Of a stretch of DNA of 64,000 nucleotides, positions 12,901 through 24,197 are shown in pieces. This DNA is from Trebouxia sp. TZW2008. Its lineage: Eukaryota; Chlorophyta; Trebouxiophyceae; Trebouxiales; Trebouxiaceae. Under the pieces are notes generated by a model. The model made no database searches and had not been told where the DNA came from. It saw only the letters and a program-made list of their open reading frames with translations. Each line of letters starts with the position of its first letter. The stretch's first letter is position 1. The stretch lies in NCBI GenBank assembly GCA_002118135.1, contig BDIU01000334.1:124001-188000 (forward strand). Direction: 5' to 3'. Made by a program: the position numbers and the translations under genes.

Positions 12901-15900
12901 AAGCAGAGACAAAGATGTGTGTTGTGCGCATTGCAACAAGGGCATCTCTTCCCACTAGCACATTGTGTCTCACTGCGCACAGAGGCATATTCACTGCATT
13001 TCATGCTGAAGGATGCAGCAATCACAAAGTGTGTGACTACAGGAGAAAGGAAACAACAAAGCTCAATCGTGGCAGGCCCAGGTGCTGGCTACCCTTGGGC
13101 ATGACGGCTGGATGCGCGTGGGCCTCAGGCAGCTGTCTGACAAGCTGGTCATAGTATTTGCTTTGTAAGCTGTAGCACAAACACGGCTTGACACTTGTCT
13201 GTGCAGGAGAAGGGGAACAACAATGCTCAGTGGTGGCAGGCCCAGGTGCTGGCCACCCTTGGGCATGACCGCTGGATGCGCGTTGGACTTAGGCAACTGT
13301 CCGGCATGTTGGTCATGGTGTTTGCTCTGTCATCCCTGTCGGTAAGCTGTCGACTCTGAGGATTGTTTCTCATGTCTCACAGTCTTGCCAGCAAATGTGC
13401 TTGCATCTAAAGCAACCTGTGCAACCCATGTGTGCTGATGCATTTGCTGCAGTCAATGCACAGCATGCAATGCACAGCTTGCAATGACTAGGACGCAATG
13501 AACAGCATGCAAGGAATAGGATGCTATGAACTGACAAAATAGCAATAATAGGTAACAGATGCCAGGGAGCACAAGATGCTGCCTGCCGGCGTGACATTGT
13601 ACACAACTCATGCTAATCAGTCGTGTACAGGCATATGTGGGAGAAGTGAGTACAGCCAGTGTGGCATGCGGTGTGCTGGGGGTAGGAGGCAACAAGGGAG
13701 GGGTAGCTGTCTCCTTCACCCTGTACCGCCGCCGCCTGTGCTGTGTCTCCTCACATTTTGCTGCTCATCAGGTAAGAACAAGGTTCTGCCTTCTCTTCCA
13801 GGTTTAGGGCTTCTTGCAAACGCATCGCTGCACTGTCAACAGCTGAGCCAAGGCCCTCAATGGGATCAGATTTGCACAGCAGCTGCATGGCTTTCGGCAC
13901 AGTGCTGGAGCAGATGCATATATTGAGCTACAGAGGTTTGTGTGTGATCAGTGGCTGGTACACTGCAACCTGACTTATTTGACATTTGTGTCAAGGCAGA
14001 CAGTGTTTCTCTGTCAGAGTTTCTGCTGTGAAGCCCAACAAATGCTCTTTTTGTTCACTCTCCTCAAGAACAAGCAGTTGCAAGTTTGACCACACAGCTC
14101 CCAGCCGCAGGACAAATCTGCATGATCATGCATGCACATTGGTGCAAGGCTTGTGTACTTTTGCTGTACCAAGTTTTGTTGGCTGCAGACAGCAATCAAA
14201 GCGCGTCAAAGTAGGCAGTACATGCCAAGTTTGCAGCCCTACGCAGCAAGCTGACGATAACCTTCTGTTCTTTTTCCATTGTTTTTCGTTTTCTCTTCAG
14301 GGAGCAGTGGATGCGCGCAACCGGGACTATGCCAACATTGTGCGCAGTTTGAACTTTGTGAGCAAGGGCTGGTACGACACTCAGGTCTTGGCTGACGAGG
14401 ATGCAGACATCCGCCGCAAGGTCACCTCTTCTTTGCACATCGCATCTGCATGATTTACTGCTCAACATGCTCAATATATCTCCTCACCTGGCGCAATTTG
14501 GAGTGTTTAGGATGGCCATGCCTGAAAGGTGCAATCAGTGTCAATGGCATAGATTCTAACAATATGGAAACTGCCATGGTGCTGTACAATGGCACGCCTT
14601 TCGCCAAAGGCTTGCTATTTGACTCGAAAGTGTTTTTTGCTGCCTGCAGGAGTTGACACGGCTCCATGAGAGTGAGACAGGGATGGACTCACCAAGAGCT
14701 GAGTCTGAGCTGGATTTGGCCACCTCAGACTTCAGTGTTCCTGAGCTGCTCCAGGTGTGCGCCTTCCTGCTGATCCATGCATCTTCCTGTTGACTGTCTC
14801 ATCTAAGCTGTTATGCTTTAAGCAATACTTCCAGCAGTCACCTTGACTGCATCAGAAAGTTGCTTGGCAGCATATTGCCTGTAGAAATCGTCAAGTGCTG
14901 GAGTGTTTATCTCAATCCAGAAGCCTGCATGTTCGTTGCTTGAATCCAACGAGCATTGCAGTAAGTAGATAGTTTCAACCAGCGAGGCATGCTGCTCTGG
15001 TCACTTGATGCATAGCTGGTAGCCAATTTATGTTAATTGTGCATTTGCAACATGCAGAATTGACTGCCCTACAAAAGCGGAGGCAGAATGGGCGCTTGAT
15101 ATCCCATCATGGCTGCCAACAGCCATCAGCTGTGCGACGCGATGGTGTGTTTTCATATTTATGTTTGTGCCCGAAGACGCGATCCTCAATTTCAAGATTT
15201 ATCTAACGTGTTTGCTCGGCTGCCTGCCTCACACAGGGCCAAGGGATGCGGGATGCTGAGATGCTGGTTTGGGCTGGTGACTTCAACTACAGAATTGAAG
15301 TGGGTTACGAGGACGCCATGCAGCACATACGAGGCAATGACTTGGAGTACCTGCTAGACAGAGTGAGCCATTTGACATACTTTCTACAGCATTGAGTCTA
15401 TATGCCAAAATTTGCCAAAGATGCTCGATGAGAGAAGACACTTGTCGCAAACATTAAGCTCCAATTTGGCCATGCATCATCCATGACCAACACATGTCAT
15501 CGACATACACATGTTTCCATGCACAGTATAACAAGGACTTGCTCAAATGCGATGCAAAGTAATGATCTGTCAAACATATACATACTGCAGGATCAATGCA
15601 GAAGGGAGATGGCGGCTGGCAGAGTGTTCAGATACGTCAGGGAGGCCCCCATCACCTTTCGCCCCACCTACAAGTTTGACAAACATGTTGCTGACCCTTA
15701 CGGTTATGACACCAGTGAGAAGCACCGTGTTCCCGCTTGGACTGACCGTATATTCTTCAGAGGCTCAGCTTTCATCAAGAATGCTGATGTACGCCACCCA
15801 TGCTTGCTTTGCAATGCCGTTGCTGTTGCTGTCCTCAGTGCTTGCTGGGCGCTGCTTTGACAGGCTGCATCTTCTTTCATGAAGAACGCTGATGTATGCT

Positions 15901-18169
15901 GAGTCTGCCAAGCCCTGTTGCTGTCCTGAAGTCTCACTAGATGTTGCGTACATGCCATGCCTATGCATGTGGTCTTGGCACATGTCAGCTGCAGTGTTGT
16001 TTGAATTCACCTTGCCTGATTGGCCAGGAAAGACATGACACTGTGCTCACCAACATGTATAGCAAGCGTTTTGCAAGTCTTAGTTGCACATGGCTGGCAG
16101 TGCTTGCACAGTAGCTGGCAACAATCTTTGCTTTTTTGTCTCTCTGATCATCATTGTCATTGTGATGCCAATTGTGAGCATGCAGTTGGTGGACATGCAG
16201 GACGATGCTTCGGTGCGCAGTGTGGAGAGTGAGGACCCATATATGGCCCCTCCTGAACCCCCAGTAAGCTTTCTCAATTGCACACCTTGGCACCACGTTC
16301 AATGTCTTGCTTGCAGACAATTGCATCACACTGTTGTATAACTCCCCTGCAACTGTATTGTGAGGGCTGCACAATATCATGCGTCTTGCACAGTTTGCCT
16401 GGCCTATCAGACCCATGCTCTGCAGGCCAAGGCGATCGAGGAGTCTGTGATTGATCACAGAACAGATAGTCTGCCTCACCTCAATGCACGGGGCTAGAAA
16501 CCAACAGATGTGATTGGCACCATGCCTTGTACCCTTTGGCCCTTTTGCATCAATTGCCCGTGACAAACCTGCCAAGACAGGACATGAAATCTCCTTGCAG
16601 TCAACCTTGCCTGTCTCCCAGTTGCTCAAAATCTCCTCCCCATGTTCAGCATCAACACCTGATGTATAGAGAATGCTTAGCTTTTGGGGCTTGATCTCAA
16701 GCCACCACTGCAGACTCTCTCAAACACTGTATGCACTGCAGGCGCCAGTGAATGAGGTAGTGGTGAAAGCCATGCGGTATGCATCCTGCATTGATGTGAT
16801 AGACTCAGACCACAAGCCTGTGTGGGCACTGCTGGCACTTGACGTGCCTGTCACAGACCAGGAGAAGAAGAGGCGAATGTGCTCCCACATAATGAAGCAG
16901 CATGCTGCTCAAGCACAGCCGTCAGAGCAGCCGTCTCTGCAACTGTCTTCTGACTCAGTTGAGTTGAGTCAGGTATGTTTACCTACTCAGCACTGCAATT
17001 TCTAGTGTAGTCAGCGTCTGAACTGGAAATTGATTGTTTGCTGGTTTGTTTAAATGATACACTGTTTGCCTCAGCTCAGTGTAGTTGCTTGTGCCAATTG
17101 AATCTAACTATGATGCACTGCATCTCTCAGTCTTAGGTATGGCCCATCATGCTGCAGACAGCGTTTGCACCTGCACGAGGACTTATGCACTGATTCAGTA
17201 TCTGCCTTGATGTCCAAGCTTCTGCGCATGTGCGTTTGTGGATGCACCTGACCAACTGCTGTGTTGCCAGGGTAGGTCGAGGCAAGCAAGTTCAGCACAT
17301 ATGATCGTCTTTGGGTCTGACTCATCAGTATGTTTGCTACATCGTATTGTGCAGGCACTCAAGTCTCGACAGACAATTGTTGCACCATAAACAGAGCATC
17401 AAATGCATTGCAGGATGAGCGCAAGCCTTCAACAATCAGGCTGACAAACACAGGGTCACAGAAGGCAACTTTTTGCTTTTTGTCGCAAGCCAGCCGGCAG
17501 TGGTGGGGCGACCCTGCTCAGCATGATGCAGGCTTGCCAGACTGGCTTGACGTCTACCCAGTCCATGGTTGCATAGCGCCTCAGGTACTCACTATTAAAC
17601 ACTATCAGGGGTTTACTGTTGCTGAAAAATGTGCTGACATTGCCAAGAGTGTCCTTCGAGCCTTTCGGTCTTGTGTGTGCTGAGCATCTGCATTTCAGAA
17701 GTGCAATTCAGAAGCTTGAACTACAGTGACGTGGCTACACATGCAAGGTCGTACATTCTGAGTTTGAGTCAGAGTGCTGATGTCCTAAAACATGTTGTAT
17801 CCTTTTTCAGCATGCTAGCTGCAGCACTCTGTTCGCATGCTTGCGTGTGAGCTGAAGGCGTCCTGACTGCAACCACTGCCTAATCACCGCCTAATCACCT
17901 AACAGTCTGTCAGCATATGTGGTAGAAGCTGCAGGTTGAAAGCACAATATGCCAGCATCTATGCATGTTATCTGAGTGGCTCTGCAATGCAGGAGTCTGT
18001 GACAATCAACTTGACAGCCATCACAAATGAGAATGTGTACACTTCACAAGCAATGAATGCCAAATTGTTCATCAAAGCTGGTAATGAGTTGGTCGCTGGT
18101 ACAGAGCAGCGTACAAGGGACAACAGTGAAATGATAGCACTGCAAGTGGCCTGCAGACGCCATTTCTGA
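3656..18169 (+). CDS. EH-domain / NPF / WD40 / inositol polyphosphate 5-phosphatase / ASH protein
   Basis: Twenty-four phase-consistent exons give 1,572 residues: 3656-3883, 3952-4086, 4204-4334, 4462-4528, 4784-4879, 5431-6509, 7234-7382, 7678-7893, 8194-8285, 8891-9073, 9924-10089, 10455-10699, 11033-11265, 12159-12390, 13207-13341, 13631-13771, 14301-14420, 14650-14754, 15237-15362, 15591-15788, 16201-16263, 16742-16972, 17414-17584, 17993-18169. Domains in order: an EH domain (about 145-219, EF loop DRNHDGR, then IWEKTK); a Gln-rich linker (220-578) with NPF at about 349 and 472 and DPF at 317, with further DPF and NPF at 3 and 51; WD40-type repeats (about 629-1000); a 5-phosphatase domain (about 1015-1415) with every signature (TWNVN, ALQEIE, GNKGG, SHFAAH, WAGDFNYR, FRPTYKFD, PAWTDRI, SDHKP); and an OCRL-like ASH domain (1458-1572). 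It should remove the 5-phosphate from phosphoinositides or inositol phosphates at endocytic membranes. Plant FRA3-type enzymes share WD40 plus phosphatase; the EH part is extra. The last exon is the least certain. Confidence 0.92.
6881..6928. repeat. (TTGA)12 microsatellite
   Basis: Twelve perfect tetramers in the phosphatase intron after its Gln-rich exon. Confidence 0.97.
9118..9492. repeat. Three echoes of the 3' end of phosphatase exon 10
   Basis: 9238-9321 and 9411-9490 copy 8992-9080 ('gaggcctcctccttcagcag', 'aggaacaccaaggtc.a.ac' and the AACAAG|GTRAG donor). 9121-9170 is a shorter copy. All lie downstream of the exon. Confidence 0.9.
9612..9826. repeat. Two echoes of the 5' end of phosphatase exon 11
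   Basis: 9616-9706 and 9764-9826 copy 9917-10005 (encoding LELDSYGKLAGR) with a tctgcag acceptor. They lie upstream of the exon. Period is about 150 bp. Confidence 0.9.
11320..11612. repeat. Two echoes of the 3' end of phosphatase exon 13
   Basis: 11326-11420 and 11528-11612 copy 11180-11268 ('gcagcatcaaaggctgggac', 'gccctcacacctt', donor GCCAG|GT). They lie downstream of the exon. Confidence 0.9.
11825..12100. repeat. Two echoes of the 5' end of phosphatase exon 14
   Basis: 11828-11940 and 12028-12096 copy 12150-12265 ('gtgcagggcggcctttgatg', 'tgagccgcaag') with acceptors intact. They lie upstream of the exon. Confidence 0.92.
12465..12775. repeat. Echoes of the 3' end of phosphatase exon 14
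   Basis: 12472-12540 is a close copy of 12328-12396 ('agtgtggctgttgctgc', 'aaatctgcacagg'). 12720-12770 and 12618-12645 are poorer ones. They lie downstream of the exon, so this exon is flanked by echoes on both sides. Confidence 0.88.
13040..13170. repeat. Full-exon echo of phosphatase exon 15
   Basis: About 130 bp repeats the whole 13200-13343 exon with its acceptor and a damaged donor. The copy has a two-base length change near its start and differs at about one base in ten. Confidence 0.9.
15852..15896. repeat. Echo of the 3' end of phosphatase exon 20
   Basis: 'ttcatgaagaacgctgatgt' copies 'ttcatcaagaatgctgatgt' at the exon 20 donor, 105 bp downstream of it. Confidence 0.8.
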
Positions 18170-19318
18170 TTGGAGCAGCTTCTTCTGGTGGTAGACAAAC
18201 GCATGACTTTGCTATGATGTATGTCTGAGGATCCTCTGAAGGCCTCTGCAGGCTGCGTGTGTTGTTCCAGTTGTGACAATGGTTCAGATTCACATACAAA
18301 CTGCAAACTGCAGCTGACATGCATGCTGTTGACATTAAAGGCAGTGCCGTTGTGACAGTCATCTTTAATTGCGTCTCCTGGTGATCAGTCCTGATCGAGG
18401 CTAAATGTAGGACCCGTATTCCGAATCTGTAGCATTGCGGGTGATGATATGCAGAGTCTTGAGGTGTTTAGCGCAGCAAAGCAGTCTGTACTGTATACAT
18501 CAATTCTGTAATGTAGGAGTTACACTAGGCTCAGCCTTCAAATACACCGTCAGTACAGATGGCAATCATTGTCAATCGTTATTCCTTTGATGCCACAAAG
18601 GTTCACTTTCCTGGGCACGCAGACTTGGCAGTCAATGCTGTCAAAGAATACACAGGGCTGAAGGTTCATGACTATCTGTACACAAATTGAAAGAAAGTTT
18701 TTAAGGGTCCTCTGTACAGCACAATATGGTGCTGTTGCAGGCAAACCAGGAACTCCAAAGCAGATCCGGAGAAATACAAATTGCTGGTCTGCTTGACTAC
18801 AGCCAAATACACTCGATCAATGCAGACCCGAAATTGATATTGCAAGCGAAATGGATAAGATGTCTGCTGTTACTCGAGTCTATCCCACCTTTCAAATCAG
18901 GGGTCTGTACATAAACGCAGGATGCTTTGAGGCTGGACACACAAAGGGCATCTGGAAAGAAAAAAGCCAGCAGTCAGTATGCACACACCTGTCAGCTGCA
19001 CTTCAAACATTGCAGCTGTTTTGCGTTGACAGGCGCAAAGCAAGGTCTGCAATGCAGACTATGGACCCCACCTAGCAACTGCAACCTACTGATATCTGAA
19101 CGCAACTTCTTCAGTGTTAAATGCTTGACCTGTCTATGCTCTGTAAACAAGCAGGTACTTACACACACAGCTGGCAGCGCAGCATCTAAGCACTCAGCCA
19201 AATCAGACATTCTCCTCCGCTCAGCCAAGCTTGACAGTACACGACTCCACGCTATTGATGCTCAGAGTGCTTGGCTGCTCCATACCAATTGGCACGTGTT
19301 GATGCAGAAACCAAGCAA
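18170..19318. other. Convergent intergenic region
   Basis: This lies between the 3' ends of the plus-strand phosphatase gene and the minus-strand bZIP gene. A TGTAA, the usual green-algal poly(A) signal, occurs near 18508 on the plus strand and could end the phosphatase transcript. No coding segment is supported. About 19190-19300 repeats 19325-19440 imperfectly (both contain a 'cagagNgcttggctgctc' block and 'tgatgcag'). The tail of the bZIP coding exon has therefore been tandemly duplicated into its 3' flank. Confidence 0.5.
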
Positions 19319-22300
19319 TCAACCCAGAACGGACAGAATCTCTTCTGCCCAGCCAAGATCAACATCGCACAACTCTGGACTGTTGCTGTTCAGAGCACTT
19401 GGCTGCTCACCCCCAAGTGGCACATACTGATGCAGGTTCTCAGGTGTGATAGTAGTCAGGTATGATACAATCTGTTCCCATTCTGCTGAATGCTCCTGAC
19501 CGTCACTCTCTGCTGACTCCAGTATCTGTGCCACAGGCGCCTCCTGTTGCTGCTTGGCCAACTCCTCCAGCAGATGGTGTTTGCAAGGGACCCATGGATG
19601 TGTGTGCACTATAATCACTGCCAGTTGTCTGCTGGTGTGTAGCTGCACAAGCACACACAGAATCAGACGCTTTTCCAGCATAGCCAGTATTGCCACGCAA
19701 CCTCTGATCCCCGCACATGGGTCACACGCCGCAATGCAAGCAGCTTGCTTTGTTTGCAAGCACTGTTGCATGTGCTCAGTCATGTGTAGTGATGCGTGTG
19801 GGTCAGTCAGCACGGACGCATGCACAGCTGGAGGCATCACTGGCAGTATAGATTAGCTGTCAAGCTGCATCACCAGCCACTCAACCCACCGGAGAAGCCG
19901 AGAACTGCAGATAGGTCTTGTACTGAGCTGACATAGCAGGAGAAGCACCTCATCTTTCACGAAGGCTAACGGGAAATCATAAGGAGAGCACAGTTCACTC
20001 AAGCTTAGCTACTCACCCCACGTGAGAAGGCAGAAGAGAACTGCATGTAGGTCCTGTACTCATCAGCGCCGTTAGCTCTGAGCTGATCCGCCAGGTCTGA
20101 CACCTCAGACAGCCTCACACTGACATCATCCAGCCCAATGTTGGCCCCTACTTCTTGCTCATTGGCCATGCGGCGCAGCAGGGCTTTGCGCTCACGACAC
20201 AGCTGCCCCACCTTGCTGTAGAAGAGCTGCCGCAACTGCATCAAGTCCTTGATCTGATCTTCTGAGTACGCCACCACGGCCTGCAAGCGAGCAAAAGGGT
20301 AAACCTGATGTGAGTTATCGCAATGAGGTATATTAGATATGGCAGGTGCTGAAGTCCTGGATCTGTTGTATGAATGGTGCCATGGAGCGCAGCAGGGGCG
20401 CTCACGGCAGGGCTGACCAATCTTGCTGAAGAAGAGCTGCCGCAGCTGCATCAGGTTTTTGATTTGCTCATCTGAGTATATGCCACAACTGCCTGCAAGC
20501 AAGTGAGCGGGTAGGCTTGCTGTATTGCAGCAAAAACAGCTGGGGTTCAGGCTTCTGGCAGAATTTTTTTCATGCCTCAGCTGGCTGAAGTTGACATGGC
20601 ACAGCTGCCCCTCTTTGCTGTAGAACAGCTGCCGTAGCTGCATCAGGTCTTTGCTTTGCTCCTCTGAGTAAGCAACTACTGCCTGCAAGCACGCAAACAG
20701 ACAAAAAATGTATGTGGTCAGGACAACCTGAAGTAACACAGCACAACTGCTGGCTGGGTATTTGGAGCATCACACAAGGTGCGATTCCCTCACCAAAAGT
20801 TGCAAAATGTTCACCTGGCTTGCACAACAGCAGGGTACAATGCTGCGCAAGTTTGCTTTGGAAATGGCAACTCTTGCAGAATACAAAAATTCAAGAATTT
20901 CCATTTACAAGAACTGGTCCACATGCTCACCAGCAAAGGTAAGCTTTTCCACTGGCCAGCACATGTTTTGTCAGATGAGGAGCTAGCCTCCACAGCATTA
21001 TTAAACGCTGTATCAACCCAGGGATATGCAGGACCATGCACAACATGCTCACACGCATTGACAAGCTGTGAGAGCGTTGACAAGATGCGCTCACCAGCAA
21101 ATGTGAGCTCTTCCATTGGCCAGCACACGTCTTCCCAGGTGAAGAGCTAGCATCTACAGCGTTATTGAAAGCTCTTACAGCCCAGGGATTACCCAGGGCC
21201 ATGCACAACATGCTCACACGCATTGACACGCTGTGAGTGCATTGACAAGATGCGCTCACCAGCAAATGCGAGCTCTTCCATTGGCCAGCACACATTTTCC
21301 CAGGTGAAGGGCTAGCATCCACAGCGTTATTGAAAGCGCTTACAGCCCAGGGGTTGCGTAGGGCCATGCACACCATATTCACAAGCATCGACAACCTATG
21401 CGTGCGCTGACAAGGTCGGCTCACCAGCAAATGCGAGCTCTTCCATTGGCCAGCACACGTTTTCCCAGGTGAAGAGCTAGCATCCACAGCGTTATTGAAA
21501 GCTCTTACAGCCCAGGGATTACGCAGGGCCATGCACACCATGAGGGAGGTGGCTTCTGCTGCCCATTTGTTCATGTTCATGGTCACTAGATCGCCATCCT
21601 CATCTTTGGCATCTAGCAAGCATGCACCTAGCTTCTGCACATATTCCTGCAAAGACAAGTGTGAGGTGACACTTATGTATAAGCACACAACCAGCTTCTG
21701 CATGTATTCCTGCAATGCATCCATCGGGGTCAGCTGACAGACTGAGTGATGAGAAAATGATCTGATGGACACTACTCTTGAAAGCAAGTGCTTTGTTAGA
21801 CATCAAGGTACAAGGCAACAGGTGATTGCTGCCAGATCTTCATCAGTCAGAAGCCATGCATCAAGCTTGTATGTGTGAGAGCACAAGCACCACAGAGCAA
21901 GGGGTCACAGCCTAGAGAAGCCTTGACAGACGTCCAAAAGATGCATTCGTCCACTTGCACAGACTAGGCATGAGGTACCTTCCAAAGCTTGCCAAACTCT
22001 GGCAGAGTCAGTTGACTGGCTTGCTCAACAGTCAAGCTCTGTGCGCCACACACCGTCAGCACAAGGTTCTTGCCTCCTTCTGAGAGCTTTGCCTGCCACA
22101 TGGCATCTCCCTGCATGATGTACGAAAGGCTTTGAATGCTTGCAGCCTTGTGACACATGCTGTGCAGTCGGCTTACAGACCTCAGGCCGTGAGTGTATGT
22201 GTGTGTGCATGATCTGCAAAGTGTATTGAGAATTACATCAGGGAGAGTGGTGTGCTGCATGTTTTGCAGCCTGTGGCATGCACCGATGTAGGCTTCAAAG

Positions 22301-23070
22301 ACTGTAACAGTGTGACAAGTATGCGGACAGAGAACCAGAAAGAATTGTGTCGCTTGTCTCACAAGTCTGCAATGTGAGGAACCCTGACAAGACAACAAGG
22401 GTAGGCAACTGTGGTGTTGAAAGTACCTCCCAAGGAAGAGGCACAGGCTCATGAGCTTCTCTGAGGACAGTCTGCTTATTTAGGCGTGCAACCTTCTCTA
22501 GCAGCAGATTTCGTGCTTCAAGCTGTCTCTGCTTGACCTGCAGCTCTTCCAGCTGTGTCGTCGTCTCTTGTAGCTTAGTCTCAGCGGTGTGCGAGCGCTC
22601 CTGCACGACGCACGGGTTGACGTGTGCTAGTATATACGTAATCTCGGAGTTGTGAACACATGCGTTCAAGTTGACAGCAAGAGCGTCGGGCACACCTTTT
22701 GTCTCTGCCGAAAGCGCTTCTGAGCCTGTCTGTTGCTGTGTAGCTTGCGCTCTGCGGCATTCAGCCTCTTTGAAGGCTCCGACGTGCTCAGCTCATTGCT
22801 CCGTGATCTCAGCTGGGCACCCAGCGCGCTAGGTATGCTGTCCAATGAAGGCGCAGGCTGTAGCTCGCCTTTTGCGAAGTCTGCGGGACAGCTGCCAGAC
22901 GCGGAGCAAGCCAAGTCCATATACTGCTCGTAGCCCTGCTCGAGCTCCTTTGCACTGGGCTGAAAGGTCGTAGGCCAGGCGCCAAGCTCGAGGTCATGAG
23001 AGTCTCGGTGGCCTGATGGTATCAGGTCCATCGCAAAGGACATGCCGTGGACACTCGACAGCGCTTGCAA
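19319..23070 (-). CDS. bZIP transcription factor with long algal-type C-terminal region (paralog 1)
   Basis: Six exons, every intron in phase 0: 23070-22696, 22600-22427, 22110-21979, 21646-21425, 20280-20017, 19642-19319, giving about 497 residues. The basic region (RKLHSNRQAQKRFRQRQ, about 108-124) ends exon 1 and is followed without a gap by a leucine-zipper heptad series in exon 2 (about 126-172). DNA contact residues follow the N-x7-R spacing of the bZIP signature, so it should bind DNA as a dimer in the nucleus. The remaining ~320 residues are unknown to me. They include a helical block (DQIKDLMQLRQLFYSKVGQL) and a conserved HPW motif near the start of the last exon, both shared with the neighbouring paralog. 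A second in-frame methionine at 23043 is an equally possible start. Introns hold echoes of exons 4 and 5. Confidence 0.85.
20430..20693. repeat. Two echoes of the 5' end of bZIP-1 exon 5
   Basis: Segments 20430-20505 and 20598-20693 repeat the start of the exon at 20280, including the branch/acceptor side (cctgcaag...). Encoded fragments such as DLMQLRQLFYSKEGQLC remain readable in the copies. They lie upstream of the exon in transcript order and carry frame damage, so they are read as decayed copies and not as exons. Confidence 0.85.
20925..21420. repeat. Three echoes of the 3' end of bZIP-1 exon 4, ~165 bp period
   Basis: The donor-side motif 'caccagcaaatg' recurs at about 20928, 21092 and 21255 before the real donor at 21422. 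Spacings are about 164, 163 and 167 bp. Each unit contains the last ~120 bp of the exon, its GTGAGC-type donor and ~40 bp of intron. All three copies read through as near-identical peptide on the minus strand, so alternative or repeated exon use cannot be excluded from sequence alone. Confidence 0.9.
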
Positions 23071-24197
23071 CGACGTTGTGCAGTCCCAGCATGCGCAGCG
23101 CGAGCGATTTTGGCGATGGTAGGACTCGGGGACGATGATGATCAGTCAATCAACATCCGGTTAAGCTGCTTGAATTTGCCCTTTTTGGTCACGTGCTCAG
23201 GGCGGTTAGCTGATTCTCACAATGGAGCAGGACGAAGCTAAGGGCGCTTGCTGGTACAGTACAGCTTAGCTAAGGTTCTTAAGCAGTGTCGTAAAGGTGT
23301 AAAAAGTGACAAATAGATACCTCTTCGGAGAAAATATCTGTTGCACGATTCTCAGATCATGCTCTCCAAAGTGCCTTTGCAAAATATGCTCATGCTCAGC
23401 GCATGCGCTAAAGATTTGATGATCCTGGGCTGCAGCATCTACTGCACGCCGCTGAATGTTGCTGTTTGCAGAAGCCCTAATGCCCATGACGGAAGCATCA
23501 GCTTCACGCAAGTCACCCAGCTTTATGACGAGGAGCACCATGCAGGTGTAAAAGAGGCTCTAACTCAAGGTACTGGTGAAATGGTGGCAGCAAACTTACA
23601 TTCTGTTAGCGTGCAAATTCTGCAATGATTCAGAGCCTGTCATTGTGAGGAGTCCCTGCAGCTGCCTGAGTGCCATTTCTGCGCATTAGCTGCTAGCGAA
23701 AGTTTAATGTAAAGATGCGTGCGTTTTGCTCAAACGCAGCAGGCTGCGTGCTGTGATGTCAAAGCAGTGCCTGGCTGACATGCACGCATGCAGCACACTA
23801 TACACTGACAACCACAGCTGTTGCTTACACAGGATAGAACACTTGGACATGATCGTTCAATGCTGGCCAGCCAAGGCAGAGTTCTTCAAATTCGTTCAGA
23901 AGGCCAACAGCAAACTTTGGCTGCTTGGAGAGAAAAGCAAGTAATACTATGGCACAAGCTTAGACAGCAATGCAAAAGCTGCAAAATTGTACTACGTCCA
24001 GACCTTACTGAACAATACATATATTAACAAAGAGTGCAAAAGTATTATAATTACCACCCTTTGCAAATTGTTGCAGCCTTAAGCAAACTGAAATTTGCCG
24101 TAAACAGCTCCTGGAGCGTGTAATATCAGCTGCTCAGATCATTTAGAGACAAAAATCAAGACTGTCACAGCAGTTCTCTTCAGCGATTAATACAGCC
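23071..24197. other. Intergenic between the two bZIP genes
   Basis: This combines the promoter side of the paralog ending at 19319 and the 3' flank of the paralog ending at 24198. AT content rises towards 24000-24060. No conserved coding segment, RNA gene or named element was recognised. Confidence 0.5.

Noticed and set aside
18550..18744. Minus-strand fragment with DSIDCQVCVPRKVNLCGIKG, faintly like a Harbinger-type transposase
   Set aside because: Spacing and key residues are too weak, the frame closes soon on both sides, and there is no terminal repeat.
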